48,223 bases of DNA from Oscillospiraceae bacterium. Its GTDB lineage: Bacteria; Bacillota; Clostridia; Oscillospirales; CAG-272. Position 1 is the stretch's first letter, and each line of letters opens with the position of its first letter. This document shows, piece after piece, positions 9,836-18,453 of the stretch. Both the position numbers and the translations under genes were made by a program. A model generated the notes under the pieces. The model did not search any database. It was not told the origin of the DNA and saw nothing but the letters and a program-made list of their open reading frames with translations. The stretch spans positions 1 through 48,223 of the forward strand of contig SVSC01000005.1 of the NCBI GenBank assembly GCA_015064525.1. Direction: 5' to 3'.

Positions 9836-9864
9836 TTGACAAAGAAACAAATCTGTGGTATAAT
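9836..9864 (+). promoter_or_regulatory. SigA-type promoter for coaX
   Basis: Perfect TTGACA-N17-TATAAT 34 bp upstream of the coaX ATG. Confidence 0.85.
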
Positions 9865-9897
9865 ATAGGGTAACGAAAAGAACGGGAGGCGTGCGCT

Positions 9898-10668
9898 ATG
9901 CTGTTGGCTGTTGACATTGGAAATTCCAGCATTACCGTTGGGGTGTTCCATGAGGAAGGACGGTTGCTTTCGGAAAACCGACTGCAAACCGTTGTTGGAA
10001 AAAGCGCCGACGAATATGCGATCCTTTTGCAGGGACTCTTCTCGCTCTACGGAATTGATCGCGGGGCATTAACCGAGAGCATTGTTTCCTCGGTTGTTCC
10101 CTCCCTCACCCACGCGGTCTGCGCCGCCGTGGAGCAATTGCTGGGCGCGCCCCCAAAGGTGGTAGGCCCCGGAATCAAAACGGGCTTGAACATCCGCATC
10201 GACGCGCAAGCCCAGCTGGGCGCGGATCTGGTTGCGAACGCGGTGGGAGCATTGGAATGCTGTCAGCCCCCCATGGTGATTGCGGATCTTGGAACCGCCA
10301 CCACCCTCACGGTAATCGGAAAGAGCGGCGCGCTGGAGGGCGTGGTGATCGCCCCGGGCGTTCGCCTCTCCCTGAATGCCCTCTCCAACCACGGTGCCGA
10401 GCTTCCCGACAGCGACGTGGCATCCCCCAAGCGCCTCATCGCCAAAAATACGGGCGACTCCATGCGGGCAGGGGTTGTGATCGGACACGCAGCCATGCTG
10501 GAGGGGCTTCTGGAACGGATCGAGGAGGAATTGGGCTCCCCCGTTACGGTGCCGATCACGGGAGGACTTGCCGAGGCAGTGCTTCCCCATTGCCGCCGCG
10601 CCTATCTTCACCGCCCCCACCTGACCCTGGAGGGGCTCTGCGCCATCGCGCGAAAAAACAGGAAATAA
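9898..10668 (+). CDS. coaX: Type III pantothenate kinase
   Basis: MLLAVDIGNSSITVGVF ... GADLVANAVGALE ... VIADLGTATTLTVI ... IAPGVRLSLNAL ... ITGGLAEAV. Confidence 0.95.
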   Translation: MLLAVDIGNSSITVGVFHEEGRLLSENRLQTVVGKSADEYAILLQGLFSLYGIDRGALTESIVSSVVPSLTHAVCAAVEQLLGAPPKVVGPGIKTGLNIRIDAQAQLGADLVANAVGALECCQPPMVIADLGTATTLTVIGKSGALEGVVIAPGVRLSLNALSNHGAELPDSDVASPKRLIAKNTGDSMRAGVVIGHAAMLEGLLERIEEELGSPVTVPITGGLAEAVLPHCRRAYLHRPHLTLEGLCAIARKNRK

Positions 10669-10740
10669 AGATCTCACGGTCTTTATAATAAAAAAGCGTT
10701 GCATCCGTTTGGACGGAGCGACAGCGGAAAGAGGAAAAAA

Positions 10741-11346
10741 ATGAAAGCAAAAGCCACGAAAATGTCCACCCAAACACTAACCCTCGGCGCGGTTCTCACC
10801 GCAATGGTAGTGATCCTGCAATTTCTCGCCCTTGGAATCAAGGCAGTGATGCCCTTCCTCCCCTTCACCGTTTCTCTGGTGCTGATTCCCATTGTGATCG
10901 GCGCCGCCAAATGCGGTCCCTATATGGGCGCGTGGCTGGGCTTTGTGTTCGGCGTGATCGTGCTGCTCAGCGGCGATGCCGCGGCGTTTCTCACCATTGA
11001 TCCCTTCGGTACCGTTCTCACCGTGCTGGTGAAGGGTACCCTTTGCGGACTGGCGTCGGGTCTTGTTTACCGTCTCCTCTCCGAGAAAAACAAAACGGCA
11101 GGGGTGTACGTTGCCGCCGCCGTTTGCCCCATTGTGAACACGGGACTCTTCTTCGTTGGATGCCTGCTGTTCTTCATGGACACGGTTTCGGCTTGGGCGG
11201 CATCCTTTGGCTATGAGAACGTGGCGCTCTATATGTTCGTGGGTCTGGCAGGCTTCAACTTCGTGTTTGAGCTGATTGTGAATCTGGTGCTGAGCCCCAT
11301 GATCCTGCGAGCGCTGAATCTGAAAACGAACGGAAGAACAACATGA
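10741..11346 (+). CDS. ECF transporter S component (substrate possibly pantothenate by adjacency to coaX)
   Basis: 201 aa hydrophobic; TLGAVLTAMVVILQFLALG...PFTVSLVLIPIVIGAAKCGPYMGAWLGFVFGVIVLL; internal ATG at 10741 with the track ORF starting at 10699. Confidence 0.8.
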   Translation: MKAKATKMSTQTLTLGAVLTAMVVILQFLALGIKAVMPFLPFTVSLVLIPIVIGAAKCGPYMGAWLGFVFGVIVLLSGDAAAFLTIDPFGTVLTVLVKGTLCGLASGLVYRLLSEKNKTAGVYVAAAVCPIVNTGLFFVGCLLFFMDTVSAWAASFGYENVALYMFVGLAGFNFVFELIVNLVLSPMILRALNLKTNGRTT

Positions 11347-12308
11347 CAGTAACCCGAAAGCAAGGGCTGATCGCCGTTGTTGGTTCCACGGCGAGCGGCA
11401 AAAGCCAACTGGCGGTCTTGCTGGCACAAAGGCTGGGAGGCGAGGTGGTTTCCTGCGACTCCATGCAGATCTACCGCCGCATGACCGTTGGCACCGCCAA
11501 GCCCACTCCCAACGATATGGGGGGGATTCCTCACCATCTGATCGACTTTATCGAACCCGACCTTCCCTACTCCTGCGCCGATTACGTGCGGGACGCCAAG
11601 GAAACGCTTGCCTCTCTTGATCGGCGGGGCGTGCTTCCCGTGGTCTGCGGCGGAACGGGGCTCTATCTCGACCGTTTGCTCTGCGGCACCACCACAGAGG
11701 AGCTTCCCCAACGGAATCACACCCTGCGGGAGCAATATGAGGCGGTGCGCCTGACCAACGGCAACCAAGCGCTCCACGATCGCTTGCGAGCGGTGGATCC
11801 CGAGAGCGCCGATACCATTCATCCCAATAACTATCCCCGCGTGATGCGGGCGTTGGAAATTTTTGAGCTGACGGGAGTGCCAAAATCTCAATGGGACAAA
11901 CGCTCCCTCGCTGTCGAATCCCCCTACCGCGCCGCCGTGATCGGTCTGCGCTACTGTGACCGTCAATTGCTTTACCGCCGCATCGACGCGCGTGTGGACA
12001 CCATGCTGAAAGCGGGGCTTCTGGAGGAAACCTCGGCTCTTTTGGCAGAGGGCGTGTTTGAACGGAACACCACCGCCGCGCAAGCCATTGGCTACAAAGA
12101 GCTGTTGCGCCATCTGCGAGGGGAGGAATCTCTCGCCGAGGCGGTGGAGCGGCTCAAGCTGGCAACCAGACACTACGCCAAGCGACAAATAACCTGGTTT
12201 GGCGCCAAGAATTACGTGCATTGGATCAACGCCGACCGAAACGGCGAGCCGCGCCCCTCAGGGGAGCTTTTGGAGGAAGCCCTCACCATTGCCGAAAAAG
12301 TGCTTTGA
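11343..12308 (+). CDS. miaA: tRNA dimethylallyltransferase
   Basis: AVVGSTASGKSQLAVLLAQRLGGEVVSCDSMQIYRRMTVGTAKPT; HHLIDFIEP; ATRHYAKRQITWF. Overlaps the upstream stop (ATGA). Confidence 0.96.
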   Translation: MTVTRKQGLIAVVGSTASGKSQLAVLLAQRLGGEVVSCDSMQIYRRMTVGTAKPTPNDMGGIPHHLIDFIEPDLPYSCADYVRDAKETLASLDRRGVLPVVCGGTGLYLDRLLCGTTTEELPQRNHTLREQYEAVRLTNGNQALHDRLRAVDPESADTIHPNNYPRVMRALEIFELTGVPKSQWDKRSLAVESPYRAAVIGLRYCDRQLLYRRIDARVDTMLKAGLLEETSALLAEGVFERNTTAAQAIGYKELLRHLRGEESLAEAVERLKLATRHYAKRQITWFGAKNYVHWINADRNGEPRPSGELLEEALTIAEKVL

Positions 12309-12322
12309 GAAAGGAGAACCAA

Positions 12323-13612
12323 GTGAAGCGCAGGACCTTTTTGCAAGAATACCTGGGCAGATTCGCCCTGACGTTTCTGTTGCTCTGTCTCATTGTTTAC
12401 ACGGTTTTTCACGCCTTGGGCAACTCCTCGGGAGATCTGCTCACCACCCCCGCAAAAACCATTTCCGACACACAGCTTCTGCGAGGAACGGCTTGGATCT
12501 TTCGCGACGAAACCCTTCTGACGGTACCTCAGGCGGGGCTGGTGCATCCTCTGGTGGAGGACGGCGCCAAGGTTGGAAAAAACGCCCCGATTACTGAAAT
12601 CTACGTTGGCACGCCGCAGGATGAGCTGGAGGCGGCGCAGCGGCAGCTGGATCTGTTAAACCGCACCGTGAAGCTGCTGGAGGAAAGCATCCTCCCCGAG
12701 GGCACCTCCACCTCAAAGGCGGAGGGCTACCGCTCCAACGCGCTGAACTCCCTTCATGAGATCCGCCTGGCAATCCGCAACGGGGATTGGAGCCTGCTCT
12801 CGGAGCTGGAGGCAGATCTTTTGGTCAACCTCAATCGCTACGGCGCCCTCTCGGATAGCCCCGCCGTCCTGCAATCGGCGTTGGAGCAGGCAAAAGCCGA
12901 CCGCGACGCCTGCCTGACGGGCGAAAAAACCACCATCACCAACGAGCTTTCCTCCGCCTACTACTACGGCGTCTCCTGCGTAGACGGTCTTGAACAAACG
13001 TTCACCGAGGCGGCGCTCTCCAATCTCACCCCCGAAAGCTTCGCGGCGCTGAAAGCGACGTCTCCCGCAACAGCTGCCGAGGGCTTTGTGGCAGGGAAGC
13101 TTTGCTACAGCTACTCCTGGCACATGGCGGTGGAATTCGCCAACGGCGGCGAGCTGTTTGAGGTGGGCGTGAATTATCGGATCCGCTTCCCCGAAAACGA
13201 CGGCATTGAGTTAGTCCTCCTCTGTGAGCGACTTCTGCAGGGCGAAAACGGCGGCACCATCGTGGTGTTCCGATCGGACGCCACCTCTCTCTCCTTCCGC
13301 TATCTCCGCAGTCAGATCGCGGAAATCACCGTGGGTTCCATGGAAGGGCTCTACGTTCCCGAGCAGGCGTTCACAAGCCTCAACGGCATGGACGGCGTTT
13401 ATATTTTCGAGGAAAGCGTAGTCCGCTTCCGCCGCGCCAGGGCGCTTTATCACGGAGAGGGATACTATATCGTTTCTGTCACCGATCCCGAACCCCATCT
13501 CTGTCCCGACCCCAAGAACCCCACCAGCGAGCCCCGATATCACTACGTTTCCATCAACGATCTGATCGTTGTTTCGGGGAACGACGTTTACGAAGGAAAG
13601 GTATATCAATGA
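12323..13612 (+). CDS. HlyD-like single-pass membrane protein of the ylm cluster
   Basis: GTG at 12323 after AAGGAG; VKRRTFLQEYLGRFALTFLLLCLIVYTVFHAL TM, then lipoyl/coiled-coil hairpin-like VPQAGLVHPLVEDGAKVGKNAPI ... DELEAAQRQLDLLNRTVKLLEES. Confidence 0.7.
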   Translation: MKRRTFLQEYLGRFALTFLLLCLIVYTVFHALGNSSGDLLTTPAKTISDTQLLRGTAWIFRDETLLTVPQAGLVHPLVEDGAKVGKNAPITEIYVGTPQDELEAAQRQLDLLNRTVKLLEESILPEGTSTSKAEGYRSNALNSLHEIRLAIRNGDWSLLSELEADLLVNLNRYGALSDSPAVLQSALEQAKADRDACLTGEKTTITNELSSAYYYGVSCVDGLEQTFTEAALSNLTPESFAALKATSPATAAEGFVAGKLCYSYSWHMAVEFANGGELFEVGVNYRIRFPENDGIELVLLCERLLQGENGGTIVVFRSDATSLSFRYLRSQIAEITVGSMEGLYVPEQAFTSLNGMDGVYIFEESVVRFRRARALYHGEGYYIVSVTDPEPHLCPDPKNPTSEPRYHYVSINDLIVVSGNDVYEGKVYQ

Positions 13613-14319
13613 ACCCTCTTGCATATATGGATCGCGCCTACGGAACGATCCGAGAAAAAATCCGCGCGGCAGAGGAAAAGGCGAACCGAAGCGTTCTGAT
13701 GGTTGCCGCCGTGAAGTACACCGATGCCGCTCATATCAACTATCTGCACCGTCAGCTGGGCGTGTGCGACGTTGGCGAAAACCGTGTGCAACAGCTTTTG
13801 GAGCATTGGGACGCTCTGGAGGATCGTGGGGGGCTCCGCTTTCATTTTATCGGAAAGCTTCAAACCAACAAGGTCAAGTATATTGCCGACAAGGTGGCTA
13901 TGATCCACTCGCTGGACTCCCTCAGGCTGGCGGAGGAGATTGAGCGACAAGCGGCAAAGCATGGCAGAGTGATCGACGTTCTGGTGGAAATCAACAGCGG
14001 AAACGAGGAAAACAAGAGCGGTGTGCGCCGCGAGGAGGCGGAAGCGCTTTGCCTCGCCCTGCAAGCGCTTCCCCACGTAAATCTCCGCGGATTTATGACA
14101 ATGGCGCCAAAATGTGAAAAAAATGAGGATTATCGAAAATATTTTCGAGAAACTTTTGATTTGGGTATTGACATTTGGGAGAAAAAACTTCATAATATAG
14201 GTAGACCCGTTTTTTCCATGGGTATGTCGGGCAATTTTGAGATTGCCATAGAAGAGGGAGCCGACATCGTTCGCATCGGACGGGCGCTGTTTGCGGAGCC
14301 CTCGGCTGAGGAAGGTTAA
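13609..14319 (+). CDS. yggS: YggS family pyridoxal phosphate homeostasis protein
   Basis: VLMVAAVKYTDA...DVGENRVQQLLEHWD...FHFIGKLQTNKVKYI...MGMSGNFEIAIEEGADIVRIGRALF. Confidence 0.94.
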   Translation: MNPLAYMDRAYGTIREKIRAAEEKANRSVLMVAAVKYTDAAHINYLHRQLGVCDVGENRVQQLLEHWDALEDRGGLRFHFIGKLQTNKVKYIADKVAMIHSLDSLRLAEEIERQAAKHGRVIDVLVEINSGNEENKSGVRREEAEALCLALQALPHVNLRGFMTMAPKCEKNEDYRKYFRETFDLGIDIWEKKLHNIGRPVFSMGMSGNFEIAIEEGADIVRIGRALFAEPSAEEG

Positions 14320-14373
14320 AAAATTTCTACATAGAACGCGGTGGTGGAGCCACCGAGATAACGGAGGAAAATT

Positions 14374-14883
14374 ATGAATTTGTTGAAGAAATTTATCAGA
14401 GATACAGGAATCGACAGCCCCGATATGGGTGGTGACGACTACAGCGATCTCTATGAGCCCGATGATCTGGTAACCACCGACATTGAGGAGGAGGTTGCCT
14501 CTCTGGATAGCCCCACCCGCAAGGATCCCGAATTCCATCCCGCCACGGCGGATAAGGTTTCCTTGAAGTTGCTTCAGCCCAAGAGCCACACCGAGGCAAC
14601 CAAAATTGCCGACAAGCTCAAGGACGGTTGCATCGTGCTTCTGGACATCAGCTACCTCACCAAGGAGCAGGCGCTCCGCTTGGTGGATTTCGTGGCAGGC
14701 GTTGCCTACGTTCTCGGTGGCGAAATGATCAAGACCAACAAGAACACCATTGTGGTTTCTCCCTCCGGCGTTGACATTTCCGGCTTTGCTCAGGAGGAGC
14801 CCGCCTCGGAGGAGGCACCCGTTGCCGAAGAGGAATACGTGGAAGCAGAGGAGCTTTCCGAGGAGGAATACGAGGAGCTTTGA
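14374..14883 (+). CDS. sepF: Cell division protein SepF
   Basis: VSLKLLQPKSHTEATKIADKLKDGCIVLLDISYLTKEQALRLVDFVAGVAYVLGGEMIKTNKNTIVVSPSGVDIS. Confidence 0.93.
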   Translation: MNLLKKFIRDTGIDSPDMGGDDYSDLYEPDDLVTTDIEEEVASLDSPTRKDPEFHPATADKVSLKLLQPKSHTEATKIADKLKDGCIVLLDISYLTKEQALRLVDFVAGVAYVLGGEMIKTNKNTIVVSPSGVDISGFAQEEPASEEAPVAEEEYVEAEELSEEEYEEL

Positions 14884-14986
14884 TCGGTTCCCGTCCGCAA
14901 AGGTCAAGACCCATCGGTGCAACGTCACCGAGGGTCTTGCTTTCTTTTGAACATTGCAAGGATACCGAAACAGGAGGTCATCACTT

Positions 14987-15262
14987 TTGGATATTGTATT
15001 CTACCTACTGAAAAACACGGCGCTATGGATCCTGAGCATTCTGGATCTTGCCATGCTCCTGCGGGCGATCATGAGCTGGATCCTGCAAGGAGAGGAAAAT
15101 CGGTTTTCGATGTTTCTTTATATGATCACCGAGCCCTTGATTCATCCCATCCGTCAGCTGTGCTACAAAAAAAATTGGTTCCAGCAAACCCCGTTGGATA
15201 TTCCCTTTCTCATCACCGTTCTGCTCATCATGGTGGTTGAGATGATCATTCGTTCCCTATGA
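14987..15262 (+). CDS. YggT family membrane protein
   Basis: LDIVFYLLKNTALWILSILDLAMLLRAIMSWI...FLYMITEPLIHPIRQL...LDIPFLITVLLIMVV; TTG start at 14987 after AGGAGG. Confidence 0.85.
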   Translation: MDIVFYLLKNTALWILSILDLAMLLRAIMSWILQGEENRFSMFLYMITEPLIHPIRQLCYKKNWFQQTPLDIPFLITVLLIMVVEMIIRSL

Positions 15263-16074
15263 GCGGCGGCAATCATCGCGGGCTTCTTCCCGAGGAGGCA
15301 CGGCTGGAGGACTATCTGGCGCAGAGCGATCGGGGTGAGATCGCCGTAAGTCCCTTTCTCACCCCCGGGGAGCAGCTCCGCGCGGCGCGCTATCTCACCC
15401 ACAAGGGAGCATCCCAAAGGCTTCGTCTTTGGGGCGGCTATCCCGATGCCGAGCGACGTCGGCTCTACCTCTTTCCCGATTTCTATGCCGACGTTCCCGA
15501 GCTGATGCCCGAGGACGGCACAGACCCCGCGCTGCTTGCCGAGGTTGGCGACGGCGGCGTTTGCGCGGTACGGATACAGGGCAGCGGCTTTCGCAAGCTC
15601 TCCCATCGGGACTATCTCGGTTCCCTTCTGGGGCTGGGGCTGGAGCGGGACGCGTTAGGTGACGTTGCCGTGCAAAGCGACAGCTGTGCCGTGGTGTTTT
15701 GCGGCCCCCGAACCGCCGATTTTCTCCGCGCCTCCCTGGAAAAGGTGGCAAGCGACACGGTGAAATGCGCGGTATGGCTGCCCGACGACAGCTTTACCGA
15801 CGGCAGAAATTACCGTCCCATTCACGATACCGTTGCCTCTCCTCGCTTGGATTGCGTGGTGGCGGCACTCACCAATCTTTCCCGCGAGTCGGCACAGAAC
15901 GCCATTCGCGGCGGCACGGTGGAGGTGGATTTTGAGGGTGAGGAGCGCACCGATCGCATTCTCACGCCTCCCGCGACCATTTCGATCCGCGGCTACGGGC
16001 GCTACGTTCTCCGTGGCTTCGACGGCGAAACAAAAAAGGGGCGACTTCGCCTCCGCGCCGATCAATTGATCTGA
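15259..16074 (+). CDS. YlmH-type RNA-binding (S4 domain) protein
   Basis: FYADVPEL...VRIQGSGFRKLSHRDYLGSLLGLGLERDALGDVAVQ...FEGEERTDRILTPPATISIRGYGRYVLRGFDGETKKGRLRLRADQLI; ATGA overlap with the YggT stop. Confidence 0.88.
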   Translation: MSGGNHRGLLPEEARLEDYLAQSDRGEIAVSPFLTPGEQLRAARYLTHKGASQRLRLWGGYPDAERRRLYLFPDFYADVPELMPEDGTDPALLAEVGDGGVCAVRIQGSGFRKLSHRDYLGSLLGLGLERDALGDVAVQSDSCAVVFCGPRTADFLRASLEKVASDTVKCAVWLPDDSFTDGRNYRPIHDTVASPRLDCVVAALTNLSRESAQNAIRGGTVEVDFEGEERTDRILTPPATISIRGYGRYVLRGFDGETKKGRLRLRADQLI

Positions 16075-16090
16075 CCGATAGAAATATGAA

Positions 16091-16127
16091 AGCGGAGGGC
16101 TGTCTCGTAGCGAGACAGCCCTCCGCT
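16091..16127 (+). terminator. Strong stem-loop at the end of the ylm cluster
   Basis: AGCGGAGGGCTGTCTCG TAG CGAGACAGCCCTCCGCT, 17-bp perfect stem. Confidence 0.75.
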
Positions 16128-16147
16128 TGCTGACAAAGGGGTTAGCA
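16125..16147 (+). repeat. 23-bp dispersed repeat GCTTGCTGACAAAGGGGTTAGCA, copy 1
   Basis: Exact match to 36977-36999. Confidence 0.85.
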
Positions 16148-16205
16148 CTATCATTTTGACGAAAAGTTTTCGCCCGCCTTTTGAGAAAAGGAAACGCGCA
16201 AGCCC

Positions 16206-16239
16206 GTTGACGAAAACTTTCATCAACCCGACGAAACTC
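16206..16239 (-). repeat. Dispersed repeat (GAGTTTCGTCGGGTTGATGAAAGTTTTCGTCAAC on minus strand)
   Basis: Near-identical to 24640-24673 on the plus strand (GAGTTTCGTCAGTTTGATGAAAGTTTTGGTCAAG). Confidence 0.75.
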
Positions 16240-16264
16240 GTTTGTTTTGTCGGGCTCCTGCTTT

Positions 16265-17077
16265 TTAGTTCTGCTTCACGTGAACGTCCAGCTGGTTGAA
16301 GGGAATTTCGATTCCGTTGGCGTCGAAGGCGGACTTCACCTGCTCCAGCAGATCGAAATGCACCGTCCAATAGTCCTCGTTTTTCACCCATACCCGCGCC
16401 ACCAAATCCACGCTGCTGGCATTGTGCGCCTTTACGCGCACCATGGGAACGGGATCCTTCAGAACCAGCTCATGGGCTTCGCAAAGCTCCAACACCAGCT
16501 GCTTCGCCTTTTCAAAATCGTTGGCGTAGGAAATGGAGAACACATGCTCCACGCGGCGCTCCGCCTTTTCCGAGTAGTTGATCACCTCGGAAGAGGAGAG
16601 GGTTCCATTGGGAATATACACCACGCGGTTGTCGCCCGTTCTCAGCTTGGTTTGGGTAATTCTGATCTCCTCCACCGTTCCGCTCTGACCGCACGCCTCG
16701 ATATAGTCGTCAATCTTGAAGGGACGGGTGATGATCAGCATAATTCCTCCCGCCAGATTGGAAAGCGCTCCGTTCACCGCCAAGCCAACGCAAACGCCCA
16801 GAGAGGTAATCAGCGCCGCAAGACCGCTGGTGTCGATGCCAACGTAGCCCACAAGGCAAATGGCGATCACAATTTTTGCGCTCAGGCGGAACGCATAGAT
16901 CAAGGTGCGGGAGATGGTTTTATCCAAATGTCGCTTCTCCGCGTTCTTTTCCAGTCTCCTTGCGATGGCATCCACAATCTTGAAGGTAACGAACAGCAAT
17001 ATCACGGCGATTAACAGCTTCACTCCAACGTTCAAAGCCCATCCGCTCACCGTATTCCAAACAGTTGTCCAATCCAT
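16265..17077 (-). CDS. mscS: MscS family small-conductance mechanosensitive channel
   Basis: LITSLGVCVGLAVNGALSNLAGGIMLIITRPFKIDDYIEACGQSGTVEEIRITQTKLRTGDNRVVYIPNGTL. Confidence 0.94.
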   Translation of the reverse strand: MDWTTVWNTVSGWALNVGVKLLIAVILLFVTFKIVDAIARRLEKNAEKRHLDKTISRTLIYAFRLSAKIVIAICLVGYVGIDTSGLAALITSLGVCVGLAVNGALSNLAGGIMLIITRPFKIDDYIEACGQSGTVEEIRITQTKLRTGDNRVVYIPNGTLSSSEVINYSEKAERRVEHVFSISYANDFEKAKQLVLELCEAHELVLKDPVPMVRVKAHNASSVDLVARVWVKNEDYWTVHFDLLEQVKSAFDANGIEIPFNQLDVHVKQN

Positions 17078-17105
17078 TTTTCAATCTCCTTTTTTTGATT
17101 TAGAT

Positions 17106-17879
17106 TTACTTCAACAATGCCCCAACTCCGCTCACCACGTAGGTGGGACGGTAGGGGTAGCTTTCAATTTCTTCCTCCGAGGTCACCCCCGAAAGCACCA
17201 GCACGGTTTCCACGTTGGATTCGATTCCCGCAATGATATCGGTATCCATGCGATCCCCGATAAAGGCGATGTCCGCGCTGTGACAGCCAATGAGCTTCAG
17301 CCCGTGTCTCAGCATCAGCGGATTGGGCTTTCCAACAAAATACGCCTTCTTTCCCGTGGCGATCTCAATGGGAGCGATCAAGGCGCCCGTTGCGGGCATA
17401 ATGCCGTTTTCGGTAACTCCAACGGTATCGGGATTGGCTCCGATCAGCTTGGCGCCGCCGTTCACCAAGGCGATCGCCTTTTCCAGCTTTTCAAAGCTGT
17501 AGCTTCTCGTCTCCCCCAGCACCACGTAGTCGGGATTGATATCGTTCATATAGATCCGTTTATCGTACATCGCCTTGATCAAGGCACCCTCACCGATCAC
17601 GTAGGCGGTGCAGCCCGGCTTTTGGGAATGAAGGAACTCGGCGGTTGCCATGGCGCTGGTGTAGAAATGGTCGGGAGACACCTTCAGCCCCATCCGCTCC
17701 AGCTTCATGGAAAGCTCATGGGGGGTACGCTCCGAGCTGTTGGTGAGAAACACAAACTTCTTGTTGTTCTCCACCATCCAGTTCACGAACTCCCGAACGC
17801 CGTCCAGAATCCGATTGCCGTGGTAGATCACCCCGTCCATGTCGCAGATAAAGCCTTGCTTACTTGTAATTTCGTGCAT
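17106..17879 (-). CDS. HAD-IIA family hydrolase (NagD/AraL-like)
   Basis: GFICDMDGVIYHGNRILDG ... VFLTNSSERTPHEL ... VGKPNPLMLRHGL ... IAFIGDRMDTDIIAGIESNVETVLVLSGVT; ATG at 17879. Confidence 0.92.
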   Translation of the reverse strand: MHEITSKQGFICDMDGVIYHGNRILDGVREFVNWMVENNKKFVFLTNSSERTPHELSMKLERMGLKVSPDHFYTSAMATAEFLHSQKPGCTAYVIGEGALIKAMYDKRIYMNDINPDYVVLGETRSYSFEKLEKAIALVNGGAKLIGANPDTVGVTENGIMPATGALIAPIEIATGKKAYFVGKPNPLMLRHGLKLIGCHSADIAFIGDRMDTDIIAGIESNVETVLVLSGVTSEEEIESYPYRPTYVVSGVGALLK

Positions 17880-17881
17880 CT

Positions 17882-18433
17882 TTATTCTCCTTTCTTTTGA
17901 AATCGCTGAACTGTCAGGGCAATCACGGGAATCAGAATCAGCTGCAAAACGATTCCCGGAATGGCATCCAGAAAGCCTCCCGCCCAGAACATTGCCCAGG
18001 TAAAGGGCTTGTCCGCGACTCCCAGCAGGAGCGCCTTCGCTACTCCCCACACCGCTCTGCCCGCCAGCATGGCGGAGAGCAGCGCAAAATAGATTCGCCC
18101 AACCGTGTGTTTGTTTCCAAGCAGAGCGCTCACAAGACCGATCACCAAGCCGTAGGTTCCCAGCTCCGCCGCCATCCAGACCGCGTTGGGATAGAGGGGC
18201 GGCATTCCAAAGCTGACGCTCCGCAAAAACGGCGTGAGAAGCCCCGCCGTCAGCCCCCAGCCACCGCCGCAGAGCAAGCCGCAGAGCAGGATCGGCAGGT
18301 GCATGGGGAGCAGAGAGTCACCGATCTCCTTGATCTGACCCGTAAGCAGGGGCAGGATCATGCCCATGGCAACGAACATGGCGGTTAACACCAGCTTCAT
18401 GGTTCGCGCCCGTTGCGTTTGTCGTTTTTTCAT
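17882..18433 (-). CDS. ECF transporter S component (unassigned substrate)
   Basis: LVLTAMFVAMGMILPLLTG...LLPMHLPILLCGLLCGGGWGLTAGLLTPFLRSVSFGMPPLYPNAVWMAAELGTYGLVIGL; ATG at 18433. Confidence 0.8.
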   Translation of the reverse strand: MKKRQTQRARTMKLVLTAMFVAMGMILPLLTGQIKEIGDSLLPMHLPILLCGLLCGGGWGLTAGLLTPFLRSVSFGMPPLYPNAVWMAAELGTYGLVIGLVSALLGNKHTVGRIYFALLSAMLAGRAVWGVAKALLLGVADKPFTWAMFWAGGFLDAIPGIVLQLILIPVIALTVQRFQKKGE

Positions 18434-18453
18434 ACTTTTTTCCTTTATCGTTA

